This document shows, piece after piece, positions 48,496 to 60,831 of a DNA stretch of 64,000 nucleotides. Below the pieces are notes generated by a model, which saw only the letters and a list, made by a program, of their open reading frames with translations, was not told the origin of the DNA and ran no database searches. The translations under genes were made by a program, and so were the position numbers. How positions within the stretch are numbered: the stretch's first letter is position 1; each line of letters starts with the position of its first letter. The stretch comes from Distichodus sexfasciatus (lineage: Eukaryota > Chordata > Actinopteri > Characiformes > Distichodontidae): the NCBI GenBank assembly GCA_032718565.1, contig JAVGVS010000001.1:6298495-6362494 (forward strand), in the 5' to 3' direction.

Positions 48496-50486
48496 CTGCA
48501 GAGAGAAATATAGATGATTAAACACTTTTAAAAATGTTTTGAGGCATTTGCTTTATCTCTACAACCACCAAATGAGAAATAAGTGTAAAATACTTTTCAG
48601 TATGCTCATTACTGTTGAAATGTTATGCTAAATGATAATTACAGTTTATTTAGCTGCTTTTCATATTTCAGATATTAAAATGAATTATTATACTGAATGG
48701 CAAAAATAGTCACTTTTTCTACCTGCATAAATGGCTGCACTGCAGAAAGCAGGTGTAAATAATACTTTATAATCATAACAGGAATTTCAGTATGTTTGGC
48801 TCTTTTCATATCACAGTAATAATCTAATAATCCAGTTTAGAGTCACCAATTAAACTATGCTGCCGCCCTATTTGTTAAACTATTTAGCTTTTTAAAGATT
48901 TCTCAGATTTTCAAATTTGCAGAATCCCATTTACCACAACCAGTTCACAATAGTGATATACACTTGCAAAATCACTATCAATGAACTTCAAGCCAAGAAC
49001 AAATAGCCAATATTACTACTTGCACAATGGGATAATTGCAGATGATCGCACTGCATTGGAGAAAAGTATAGCAGTGTATAACATTACTTTTAAGCAGAGA
49101 GAATACTATATATTTTTACATGCTGTGTATATTTTTTTTCATTCGGATCCTCTCCAATTTCAGCTTTTTTTTATTTCCCTGTTCAAACAACATAGCCCTG
49201 GTTGTCCATAGAGCTTCAAGTTCAAAGGGCCAGTCAGCAATTGGATCACATGGGTCTGGGCTGCCTCTGTGCTCAGCACACAGCACCAATCAATGTGTCT
49301 CTCTTTCTCTGAGAACAGAGTGAAGCTTAGCAGAGTAAAAAATCCACAGCAGTTTACCAGCACTGCCATGGGAAAGGGGAAACAGACTATCACAGCGCAT
49401 AAAAATACCTTTAAAGAGACAAAGCAAGAGGAAGAGCAGAGATGAAGAAGGGGTGAGACAGAGCGAAAAAAAATAAATGTCCACAGAGATGCCAAGGGAT
49501 CTATAAGTTAAAGCATGCCAGAGGAGATTATACTCAGTGGTTTTATATGCTGAGAAGTGATGTATTGTGCTTGTTGTGTGGGTTACCAATAGATCACAGA
49601 GATAGACAGAATAAAAGGCAGAATAAAATACACATCCTGCACAGTGCAGATTACATCATAGTCTAGTGTCCAATATACACATGCTATAGCACATCTGTCC
49701 CTATGAAATCTGAACCATGGTCCACAGAGAGCTGACTATGATATTATGAGGTGTTTAAATTGAGAAAGCATTTGTTTACTTGAGAAAGATTTTTTACATT
49801 TATAAAGTCTTGATTACCACAGTCAATTAGTCAAATATATGATCCTCACAGTATCACGTCAACATTAGTACTGTAAATGATTTTCTGGTTATACAGACCA
49901 GGATTTCCATAACCATTATCAAATCAATGAGTCTGGTACTGGTCTAGTTGAACAAAAGCATGAAAGATTAATTAAGACATGCACACAGTTCAAAATTAGC
50001 TTTTCCATGCAATAGTACACCAACACTTTGCCTTTAGCAGATGAAGATTCATGGTCTGGTGAGCAAATGGCATGGAGAGCAGATAGAGAAATGCATCATA
50101 GCCACCTTACTTACACTCTACATAGATTGTTATTTTTTAATATTGCTGTACACACTTTTAATGCTAAAGCTATTACTACCATTCATCATGTTTTATATAA
50201 TTTATGTATTTGCTAAGTTTTATACCACAGCTGCTAAAAACACATACTGTATTTCTAACACTATAGTCACATTTTGTACAATTTTTTTGTACATGCTATT
50301 TTGTACAAAACCTTTCATTTAATTGGCCAGATGATTGCTTTGCATTTTAAACTTTTTGTGCAATGCAGTCTATGTCATATTTTGTCTTCACTGGAGTCTT
50401 GTTTCATTCTTTTTTGGCTTTGTGTCTTCTTTTTCATTTGTAATCTGGATTGATTTGCATTTCACTGCACACTGTGTATAAATGTG

Positions 50487-51035
50487 TACAGTACTGTGCA
50501 AAAGTTTTAGACAGGTGTGAAAAAAATGCTATAAACAAAGAATGCTTTCAGAAATATAAATAATGATTGTTTATTTTTATCAATTTACAAAATGCAAAGT
50601 GAGCGAACAAAAGAAAAATCTAAATCAAATCAATATTTGGTGTTACTACCTTTTGCCTTCAAACCAGCATCAATTCTTATAGGTACACTTGCACAAAATC
50701 AGGGATTTTGTAGGATTATAGTCATTATATTATTTTGTAGTCATTATATTATTTTGTAGGATTATAGATCTGTGGTTAGTTCTCCAAGATGTTTGGAACA
50801 ACCTACCAGCTGAGTTCCTTCAAAAACTGTGTGCAAGTGTACCTAGAAGAATTGATGGTGTTTTGAAGGCAAAGGGTGGTCACACCAAATATTGATTTGA
50901 TTTAGATTTCTCTTTTGTTCATTCACTGCATTTTGTTGATTGATGAAAATAAATGATTAACACTTCCATTTTTGAAAGCATTCTTTGTTTACAGCATTTT
51001 TTCACACCTGCCTAAATCTTTTGCACAGTACTGTA
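50487..51035 (+). mobile_element. Tc1/mariner foldback derivative with long inverted arms
   Basis: Flanked by TA and bounded by CAGTACTGTGCAAAAG inverted ends. The arms (about 50487-50695 and 50828-51035) are near-identical inverted copies, both carrying the element's 3' end, including antisense transposase sequence on the left. A 19-bp segment (TAGTCATTATATTATTTTG) is tandemly duplicated near 50720-50757. Confidence 0.8.
50767..50895 (+). pseudogene. Tc1 transposase C-terminal fragment
   Basis: Open frame of 42 codons to a stop: VWNNLPAEFLQKLCASVPRR then IDGVLKAKGGHTKY, the usual end of Tc1-type transposases. The DNA-binding part and the DDE catalytic core are missing, so it is a fragment in a nonautonomous element. 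Confidence 0.75.
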
Positions 51036-52612
51036 TGTGACAAAACTGGCAAAGCCTGAATCTTTATTCTCTTGAGTCTGTGATCAACAGATGATTAAAT
51101 TATGCATTAATATAAAATACAAGAGGACTAACATAACAATAATTTAGTAATTTTGTTTTACAAAAACAGATGCAACCTGGAACAGATTTTTAAATGTTCA
51201 TTGGTTCAATACTACAATCTATGCACATCAAGCATTTATAGAAGTAGTTATATTATATATAAGCGTATTCAGATGACGGATATCCAAAATCAATTTGACA
51301 ACCCCATTTTCCTTTGTCATCAGTAGGGACAAAATAAGAGCTTAAACAGGAAAGAGGAATTAAACACAGGATGGGCACTAACTGAAACACTGAGCTGATT
51401 ACGTATAATTAGTGATTGTAGTTTCTGTAATTAAATGTTTGATCCAATTATAATGATTCTGATGAAGCTGATCTGGTGTCTGATTTTGATCTGATGGTTA
51501 GGAGATGAGGATAACAACTACTAATGAATATCAACAAGTAAACTGTATTCTATATTGTATCTTGCTGTATATTACTGTATTATATGTTGTGTTTGTAAAA
51601 TAATGATTGTTGAATGATAGTAACTGTACTGTTACCGGCAGCAGAAAATGGAGGATGTAAATCACCAGCAGATGAGCATTATGTCATATGTGGTTGATTA
51701 ATGTACTTCATGGAAATAAAGCAAATGAAAGTTATAATAGCTAATAGCTTATATTTGAATACTGTAACATGAAGATCTCAGAGACTGGCTGTTCATTAGG
51801 AGGAAACATTAGAGTTATAACCATCATGTATGCTTTTTACTGAAACACTCAGCATGGGGTAACGTGCTGAAAAATCTATAATACCAAATGGTTCCATGCT
51901 CACAAACACTCCAAGTGCGTTTAACTTTTTGCTTATCATTAACTTTAATTTAATTCTTAGCTAATCGGACAACAGACAATTCTTCATTAGTAGTTTTCTC
52001 ATTCCCTACTTTATTTTTCACTGTTTCTTTCATTCAAATGAGAAGTAAACACAGAAATGCATTTGTTACTTACAACCCTACTCTATTTTTCATTTATTAC
52101 AGTAGCTTCTGCTTCCTTTTGCGATTGTTTTACATTGTCCCTATATTTCTGCCATGAATATAATACCTATTCAGTTCTGTTCAGTTACATCAAAGTAAAA
52201 TATAAATCTACATCTATCTGTAAATGTAATTCAAAATCTAAATATAATATATATCAATAAATGTAATTTCTGTAATGAATTAAGAAAGAAGATAAAATTC
52301 CTAAAATATAAACTATAAACTATAAAATATACTTTAAAAAATACTGTCATGTCAAGCCACAAAATATAACCCCAACCCTTCTTCTAGACACCAAAATAAA
52401 GTTAATAGGAAATATGTTATTACACATTATTACAATGCACATGAATGCAAACTGCTGTTTAATAACTTACATGTGCATTTTGCACAACTATAAAATTACT
52501 TCTTTGTGAGTGTTAGACTTAAACATCAATAACATTAGAGACAAGGTCTGCACCAACAGGTCACTTTAACCAGTGTGGACATCTTAAGAGATGTAAGGTG
52601 AATGGACAAGGT

Positions 52613-52668
52613 TATTGTGTGTGTGCGTGTGTTTGTGTGTGAATGCATGTGTGTGTGTGTGTGTGCAG
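52613..52668. repeat. (TG)n microsatellite
   Basis: Interrupted TG runs immediately left of the RFX/CRE pair. Confidence 0.85.
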
Positions 52669-52753
52669 GGTTAATGGGCTGCTAGAGACACGTGCTGATC
52701 AACAGGATGGGGGTCACCCCTCTGTGCAGAGAGGGATTCTGTTTGCTCAGGCA

Positions 52754-52775
52754 GTTGCCTGGCAACCTGACGTCA
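52754..52775. promoter_or_regulatory. palindromic RFX X-box next to a full CRE
   Basis: GTTGCCTGGCAAC (52754-52766) is a perfect inverted repeat matching the RFX X-box consensus, followed after one base by TGACGTCA (52768-52775), a perfect cAMP response element. The pair lies in putative intron 1, next to a TG repeat. Sequence match only; activity is inferred. Confidence 0.5.
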
Positions 52776-55700
52776 TAAGTTTGCAGCAAGGAGATGAACT
52801 GAAGGGGGAGGTCTGGGGTGTGTGTGCATATTAGAGTACCTGTTTGTTGCCTCACAACACAAACGCAAAGCGCTTACAGGAAGAATAGCCTACAATTTTG
52901 TCAAATGTGTTCCATAGGCTTAATGTCTTTAGGGTTGCTACATATACCTGCTTATTTCATAATTCCAGGTATCAATCATAACAAATTTGTAGTTGATGTA
53001 GACCTGAGAATAACCAGGTCAGGGATGCAATAAGGATTACAATCTGGATCTGGCATGCAAATATAAAAATACAAAACTATTGGCATTTACTGATTCTTAT
53101 CTTTTTCATTGTTTAAACACACTTTGTACAAAGCATTAAAATATAACATTACAAAATAACACAAAAACAAGAAGCTAACACATTCTAATATTCTGCTTAT
53201 GTGATTCACAAATGATTTCTGTATTTACAGTGTATGCTTATTTTCTATTTCTTGGATAACAACCATTAAGTCGCTGTGAGAATGAATAAGTCAGACAGGC
53301 AGAATTCTTCAATCTGGATCTCATATTCAGATCTACAGAAGCTAAATATTTGCCATTATAGGTTATCATCTATTTCATTGTCTAAACACACTTTATAATA
53401 GACATATACAATTGTGCAGAAATTTCAGCGGTCTGTGTAATTATGCATATGACAAATGCACCTGTAGGACATCCGTTAATGTTTAAGTTGGGTTCTTCAC
53501 AGTCTCAGCCTTATCTGAACCCTTTGTGAGGTCAAAAGGAGCACTGCCATGGTTCAAAAGTCACTGGATGAGAGCACAGACTCCAAAGGAAAGACTCTTG
53601 AGAGTCAACTCTGCCATCCTTCTCCATAGCTCTGCTTTATTCACAGAGATAATGAGCCTGAGTGAGTCAATCAGGTATTCAGGCTAAACCGAGAGAAAGA
53701 GAGGAAAAAACGTCTCTATCTACATATATGACATCTCTCCTCTTTTTCACATATTGTCTATGTTGCATGCTGGCATATGCATGTGAGTAGGGAATTTAGT
53801 CAGACTTTGTATTTACGTTTTAAATACATTTTGCAGTAGCAGGTACAGGTCTCTGGGAGCCTCTGTTTTTGCTCCTAGCAGGGTTGTGGTCAAGCAAAGA
53901 TTCTTTTTCTGTAAAAGTTGACAACATTATCTTCCCTAATGCTACATTAAACAGTATGGGGCTCATTACTCTCTCTGCTCTCTCTTTGGCTCGCAGTAGA
54001 AAACTCCATGTACCTTATTTCATTTACTCCTTTTTTACTCTGACACCTCATTATTCTGCCCATGTAGTATTTATATCCTTCCCTCACGTCAATGTTTCAT
54101 CTCTTACTCTCGTTCTCTCTCTTACACTTGATCTCACAATCTCTTTCTTCCTTTTGAACATCCGGTCTTGTTTTTAATTAGTTATCTGTTCATATGGAAT
54201 TATTTCCTATGACTATGACACAAGATCGACATAACACCATTGTTTAGTTACTCAAAATATTCCTTTGATCTTTTAATTATATTAGACAATTCAACTTCTA
54301 GTAAATCTAGGTCCTCTTTCCTCCTAACATTTTACATCAAATAAACTTTATGACAGTAAAATTAAATGTTGCCCTATAAAATACTATGCTTTACCATATA
54401 TGTATATTGTGTACATATAAAATATGACTCTGATCTGCCAAGTACAGGAGTCAACAAAAACTCTGAAAGTGTAAGGTATCTGGTACAAAGGGACTATTAA
54501 CCCTTTAACTCTTGTAAGTTGAAGGCTGGTTCTTCTACAAATTTTACATGTTATATCACATCACACAGATTTTTGATTTTACTGTGAATAAAGAGATTTA
54601 GAGGCCATAGCACATCCTATACATAGTAACATTGGTTTAAGAAGACAAAACCCAAGGCTTGAAATGCCAAGGTTTGTCAATTCAAATCAACAGGCCAGGT
54701 TAAGTCCACTGGTTCTCGTGCAAACCAAGTGCTACTGGAACACAAATCATACAATTTTAAGACTTTCATGCATGAACTATGGGGATTGCAATCCATTCAG
54801 ACCACTCTATTCCTAGGCTACTGTCCAGGCTAAAGAGGGCAGGCATGTTTTGAAGCCGCCTTGGATAAATGAAAGATCACCTGGTTAACTCTGTTAATGT
54901 AAGTGGTAAGTTTGGGAGATGCTTAGCATGAGAGCAAGGGTTTGTTGTGCTGATTTGTTCTGCAACTTCACACTTGAGGGAACATCTTTAAAAGCAGGTT
55001 TTCATAATAATCAGGTGAACTATGGTTTAAAATGTGAAAGCAAAACTCTGGCCAGGACTTTTCTTCACAGGTTGCTACAGCATGCCAGACTCACTACTGT
55101 GGGGATCAGAAGGAAAGCTTAAAAATGATGGGAAAGTTACAATGCATTGATCATTTATTACTGAATGAGCCTGGGTGCAGTTATGTAAAATATCTGTAAA
55201 ATCTGAAAATAGGAGTGTGACAATTAAGTCAAAGTTCTGTCCAGGAGTTTGATCTTGTCATTTAAAGACCACTGTAGATTGGCACTAATCCATGGTTCTG
55301 TGGCTAAATTAAACAAGTAGAATAAAAATCAAACAGGAACATGACTTGTTGAAGCTAGATTTTCATATCTCTGCTCAATACCCAATTAGGGATAGAAGTT
55401 TTCTTCTTGATCAGACTAGTTAGTCGAACCAGGTGTACACATTCCTCTAATCTCACTGTAATCAAACATATATTGAATGTGATGAAAAATGACATTATGA
55501 AAGCAAGCCCATCTCACAAATCACAGAACTTCTGCTTATATTCAGTCTGTAATCAGAGAGACAGCGAGAAAGAGAATGTGAGTGTGTGAGAGTGAAATAC
55601 ACCACTAATGGTCATGGTCCGTGTTTTGCATCTGAGAAATTTATGTACATTTTATGTTGTCACAAAAAAAATATGCTCAGCAAGTGGAATACTTTGCACT

Positions 55701-55865
55701 TGGATTTTGTGCAGGTCTCACTGGGTCTGGGAGCACCTCACTGAAGAGCCTTCACTGCCAAATTAGGACACTGATCAGGACTGGGATAAAAGAGTAGCAG
55801 AGGTGCTGTCCAGTAGTGACATCATCCTCGTCCCACAGGGACAGTGAGCAGGCACAAACCCAGAG

Positions 55866-55873
55866 TTTATATA
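55866..55873 (-). promoter_or_regulatory. possible alternative promoter TATA box
   Basis: TATATAAA on the minus strand in CCTATATAAACTCTGGG, in a stretch (55700-56160) less AT-rich than its surroundings. It could mark an alternative start for the minus-strand gene. No exon could be traced from it, so it is only a candidate. Confidence 0.2.
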
Positions 55874-58800
55874 GGAGAAAGTGAGGGATCAGTAGTGATA
55901 AATGGAGAGGCTGATCAGAAGACATTGGCAGGCTGAGAGGCTGGAAATAGGGGCTAGTTTGGGGAGCAGTGCCACTACAGAACGGCACGTCCATAAACAG
56001 CAGCAGTTACAGTAATAAACATCCTTGGGCTTTGTGCAGCTGCAGGGCCTATAGTCCACTTAGGCTAAAACATAAATGGTGCTCCTCGCCGCTGACATCG
56101 AGTTCCTCTGACGCCACTTCTTACAAGCGCGATGGTGCGCTACATTATATTTTGGCTTGACTTCACCATTGTGACTGTCCACTTGATGGGTGTGTATTTA
56201 CTAGATTTAAGAGCTTGTGGTGAAGCTTACTGGCCTAGAGTGTAATATTAGCAAGGCTATATATACCCCATTATCAAATAGAAAGGAAGATGCTGCGTAG
56301 GAACTGATAGAACCTTAGAGCACTGTACGGCATTGCTGTGCTGTCAGTCATATGTACTTATAAGCATGCTGGTAGAATAATGTGGCGGGTTTATAACATG
56401 CATGACAGCACATAAGTTTTTTCCTAGTTCAACAAACAGCGTTGGCTTCAGACTTCCAAAAAAGGCCATTTACAACGGAAGAAAGACATTGCTTTGATCT
56501 GTACAGATTCCCATATGCTTGTTTGTCATTCAGATGTACTATTTTGTTGATATACAATTATACTGTATTATTACATATATTTTTCTTTTGTAAACTGTAA
56601 TTTAAGGCTTTCTTTTAGAATCAGGATTGTGGTGCTAAAGCATTCTAACTTGTTTACATAGCATTATTCACTCTTCATTTCCCAAATCATACTTAATAAC
56701 TACTGTAAGACCAACATCTTCCAGATGCATAAAAAGCTATTTTTACAACCTCACTCTATTGACTTACAATTTCACTTTTACAATTTTTCACTTGTTGTAA
56801 ACTCTAAAAAGAGCCACTTTAACAACATTAAGTAATACTACTAAGTAGTGTAAAGGAAAGAATGCAGAGAAGTCGACCCGATGACCACCTGTTATGCATT
56901 TGTGTGCTTGAGTGGCCCCACATTTGTGTGCTTGAGTAGTCTCACATTAGCCTGCTTTGGCTAGGCAAAATAAGAAGATGCAAACTTGTGCCATCACCTG
57001 GTTAAATGAACATCGGTCATCTTACATCTCTTACTTCATCTCCCACATTTGCACACAGAGCAGACATAGGAAAGACAGCATGAAGCCATAGGGAATTAAT
57101 ATCAATTTTCAAGTGACAGCACAACTGTACTTAACAAAGTTTGTACTCATGGCATCAAATACTGCTGTCCATATCATACCATACAAAATCATACCACTAC
57201 ACATTTTGTATTGATATCACAATGCATTTACCTTCCCTATCTTGCATAACAAAGGCAGTCAGTCCAAGCAAATCTGTAAAGATTAGTGTCTTTTAAAACT
57301 GCTCATGGAGTCACAATGATTTGTCACAATGATTTTACACTGCAACATTACAAACAGAGAAATACTGCTTATCCTATGTAAAACAGGTAGTCACTGCTGT
57401 TGTCAACTTAACAACTATTGTTTAGATATTTTATAAACTCCGAACTGCAATATTATGACAGAACATAATCAAATTTTCTCTCTTAAGAGAGACACTGTTA
57501 CAGCAACTGACAACACAAACTGTGCATATGCCATTTCTCCTCCACTGTAAACATCTTCCACTTCAGAATGCTTTCATATCTCTTATGTTTTCCAATTTAA
57601 ATTTGTTTTGTGATTGTGACTGAATTAAATGTATTTTTCTGATAATTTAGAATAATTTTGTTTAGTGAATTTGTATGTGATGCCAAACATAGGAACATAA
57701 AATGTGATTTTTGGTCTAGTAAAAGTACCGGTGAAATCACACAGTATGATTAGTGTTGTTATGGTAGTATTGTTTTGTACTACTGTTGAATAGTAGAGTT
57801 TCTTGTCTGGTTACTAAAAGAGTGACCAACTGTAATTAGAACATGACATTTCTCAAGGGTACATTTTGACTGAAGACCATCACATCACATCACATCACTG
57901 TTTGCAAGAAAACTTTTAGTAAGCATCTGAAGCTATAATACATCGCACAGCTTCTGCTTGATTAAAATTAGGACAGAGATTTTTTTCAGAGATTCTTCAG
58001 TACATTATAAAATTATGAATAAGGACTTTCAACATTGAATGAATTATGAACCATCTCTCTCCTTCTCTCTTCTCTAGGGGGTGTTGTACGTTCAAAAAAT
58101 ACTGTGACTATTTATGGAGGGGTTGGATGTCATGGCAACAGAAGGGTTTAGTTTGAAATTGCAATGAAATGACAAGGAAAAGCTGGGCAAGACCTGTTCT
58201 AATTCCCAGACTAACTGCTTAAACTCACTGCTCTTCTCACTGTCTGATCTGACTGACCGTTAATGGAATTGAAAACTATTACGGGGTGATAACTGGTGAA
58301 CAGAAGAAGCAACCAGTATGTGACCAAACCCAAAAGAGCTTATAGATATTCAAATACTGTGTTTCGACAAATGATGAAAAAAAATATTCTGAGAAGAATT
58401 TAGCAGTGAAACATTATAATAAATATAAATTTGAACTCATTATTTGAAGCCTACTACAATTATGATGATTGCAAATGTGGCAAAATCAAAGGAAACCTAA
58501 GAATAAAGCCTATATAACTGTACATAAATGTAGGTATTTGCAGCATATACTACATGATATCTCATTATGAGCATATACAGATTCCAGTCTGTGGTTTCTT
58601 TCTAATGGCTGTTTGGTCAAGACTATTAATAAAGTGACAAATAACTTTGATAACTCATTTCCAGTTTAAATTGTTTATATATTGGCATGAGCTCATTATC
58701 TTCTTGGGGTGCCTCTTTCTCAACTAAAGGTCTGAGAACATTATCTTAAAGTGAAATTCAATAGAGGACAGCAGCTTAGCAACCCACTGTGTCTTAACAG

Positions 58801-59994
58801 CTTCATTTAGAGCTTAAATGAGTTTGACTGACTGGCTTAGAGAAACCTGTGCTGTGTGAATACCATCATCTTGATCTATGTATGTCCTTATTTGGGAGAA
58901 TTTATAGACAAATTGTAGCCCTAAACACAAACTCTCCCTCACAAGCACATACACTCACAGAAACAAATGCACACTGGCTATTACATGCTCTGTCTCTTAG
59001 GTCGGTAAATGTGCGCTGCATCGACAAGTCTCGTTCAAGCATGTACACACACACACACTTCCTACTGTCTCTGTATCTTAGATCCCATCAAGACTGAAGA
59101 ACCAGCGCCTGTGGTGTTTGCATGATGAGCTGTAATTAAACGTGGCGATTTGGGATTTATCAAAGTCAGCCTCCAAGCATGCACCAGCATGGGTCTCAAT
59201 GGAGTGTCATCAGAGCCTTCCACAATTGATTACAACCTCCACATGTTGAGAATACACATACACAAGCTGGACAGAAATATCTCATTTGAAACACAATTGA
59301 TTGTTGAAAGCACTGCTGGACTAGTGGGGCAGAGAGGGCAAAACAAACAGCAAATATTTGTGTCTATTTTTCTCAATATAGCCAGAATACTTTTCATGTA
59401 CTCCACAACTAGATGCTATTAAAATATGTGTAGCGTTGAACAAAATGCACACATATCCCTGACAGGTTAGGTTACATGGTCTGCATGAGCAAAACAATAA
59501 GGGAGTTAACATGTTCACAAACCTATCATTTTACTTTAACATGGCTTGTTATACCGCCAATGTCAGACATGGGTGAGGTTTTACTTTAACCAGGTAAAGG
59601 TTAAGGTAACCAAGTACTGGGTAAAAAAGTAAAATGTAAATTTCGAGTAGATAAATTAGGCTAAACAGAAAAATAAAAAAACACATACATTTAGATTGAA
59701 TGAGAATGATGAAAACACCCATCTACACATTGAAAACATGCAATCACAAATCAACCCCATGAGATGCAGTAATAAGTACATGACAATCACAACCTTCCAA
59801 TGCATCACTGCCAGTGGTATAGAACAATGGCCATAAAAGAGAAAGTAAGAGAGAGCCATTTACAAGCATGTCAGTCACCAGTTATCTATATCCTGTTAGC
59901 ATACATGGTGACAGAGATAAGTGTAGAGAGAAGAGAAAGAGAGATGGGGGGGGGAAGTGTGAAAATAGCGAGAATAACAGATGTCACATCCTAC

Positions 59995-60130
59995 CTCTGA
60001 TCTTCCAGGTGATGATATCGTGAGGTTCTCCAACGGTCAGACCGTGCGGGCTGTCGATGGCATAGAAGCATGAGCACAAATGCAACACTGGAGCCTTTTT
60101 ATAGGCAACAACATCTCTCCCCTCCAGCAT
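59995..60130 (-). other. putative dgkb first exon, untranslated or alternative start
   Basis: A good donor (CAGAG|GTAGGA) bounds the stretch at 59995. Reading leftward from an ATG at 60128-60130 there is a 45-codon open frame starting MLEGRDVVAYKKAPVLHLCS and ending in phase 1 with DIITWKIR. Codon choice is coding-like (ATC, ACC, CTG, AAG, TTC). If joined directly to 48495 the frame meets a TGA after 13 more codons, making it an upstream ORF. A TATA box lies inside this frame, so a shorter, purely untranslated exon from about 60070 is the rival reading. I do not recognise the peptide. Confidence 0.4.
60096..60103 (-). promoter_or_regulatory. candidate TATA box
   Basis: TATAAAAA on the minus strand within CTATAAAAAGGC. 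It would place transcription start near 60070, about 75 nt before the donor at 59995. It is the best core promoter signal upstream of the gene, but it also falls inside a 45-codon open frame, so one of the two may be chance. Confidence 0.4.
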
Positions 60131-60191
60131 GAATTAATTAAACTCTCGCCTCTCGTGATTATCCTTCCGCAGCTTCTGTGCAAGGCTCTGC

Positions 60192-60196
60192 ATTGG
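60192..60196 (-). promoter_or_regulatory. candidate CCAAT box
   Basis: CCAAT on the minus strand in CGGCCAATGC, about 90 nt upstream of the TATA-like sequence and about 125 nt upstream of the predicted start. The surrounding 60135-60420 is richer in CpG than the neighbouring DNA and carries a CT/GA tract, consistent with a promoter for a minus-strand gene. Confidence 0.35.
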
Positions 60197-60295
60197 CCGT
60201 GGCGTGTAGAAATGCCCCAGCACTTTCTTTCCTGACAGCCTGTTTACACAGCACCGACTGCTTTCTCTGTCTCTTTCTCTCTTCGGCTCGTTCGC

Positions 60296-60312
60296 TCTCT
60301 CTCTCTCTCCCT
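60296..60312. repeat. (CT)n tract in promoter block
   Basis: Short CTCTCTCT run (GA on the transcribed-gene strand) about 230 bp upstream of the predicted start. Confidence 0.85.
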
Positions 60313-60754
60313 CGGATTCCGCCCCTCCACCCCCATCGACAGCGTGATATCAGAGTGCTTCTAATAGGGCCAGCCCTCCCCATGTGAACCAGCCCAAACA
60401 CCACAGCCCATGCCTCACTGCTTCTCTCTTGCAGTTTGTCACCTTTTTTTCACTACAGCCTCACTGTTTTGGACAGTTGCTCTATATTGTGCGTTTCCCC
60501 ACAGTAATCTGCTGGTGTGAGAAAAAAATGAAGGTCATCTACAAGAATGTGTATAGTTTCTCTGAAACCTGTACAATGTCCATAATCTTTCATAATATTC
60601 CTACAGTTACTACCTATTACTTTTTTGTATATGCTCTTTATGAAATCATCATGTGTTCACTTAACAGGAACATGTTAGAGACTAAAACATGACATTAAAT
60701 ATGACATTAAAATGTCACAAAATGTAAAAATCATATTAAGCTCGTCTGTCTTGT

Positions 60755-60831
60755 TAGCAGCTTGGTGCTGCTTTGTGACAATGTATATGTAAGCGCTATA
60801 TAAATTGAATTGAATTGAATTGAATTGAAAA
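60755..60831 (+). mobile_element. retroelement 3' tail with (GAATT)n
   Basis: TTTGTGACAATGTATATGTAAGCGCTATATAAATTGAATTGAATT… is the typical 3' end of fish L2-mobilised elements with a short tandem tail; the 5' part is missing or unrecognisable. Confidence 0.6.

Larger units (their letters stand above)
48496..59994. other. putative intron 1 or upstream region (11.5 kb)
   Basis: Holds the foldback Tc1 element at 50487, TG repeats at 52613-52668, the RFX/CRE pair at 52754 and a TATA-like site at 55866. GTCATGGCAACAG at 58128-58140 is a further RFX half-site. ORFs are all short and unrecognised. Whether this is an intron depends on the first exon proposed at 59995. Confidence 0.5.
1676..60130 (-). 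other. dgkb: dgkb-like type I diacylglycerol kinase gene (C-terminal end off window)
   Basis: The enzyme phosphorylates diacylglycerol to phosphatidic acid at membranes, ending DAG signalling, and is calcium-regulated through EF hands. Twenty-three coding exons join in a single frame (67, 77, 21, 154, 63, 240, 153, 50, 75, 120, 118, 89, 117, 99, 108, 74, 75, 86, 90, 161, 65, 91 and 202 nt from the ATG). Predicted residues: RVH about 1-105, linker 106-233, rest of RVH 234-264, EF1 265-276, EF2 310-321, C1a 348-397, C1b 413-461, kinase from about 520. The KQDILNQ segment, the HGNGVL and GDPVPYS motifs and the MHGGSNLWGE stretch favour DGK-beta; the MG.. start and YSEYSSKK recall DGK-gamma. The linker makes it about 90 residues longer than the mammalian protein to the same point. 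The region above 48495 is inferred. The final exons (after residue 798) lie left of base 1. Confidence 0.9.

Noticed and set aside
60384..60692. 102-codon plus-strand ORF as a divergent neighbour gene
   Set aside because: No recognisable domain; the product becomes a low-complexity hydrophobic AT-rich translation.
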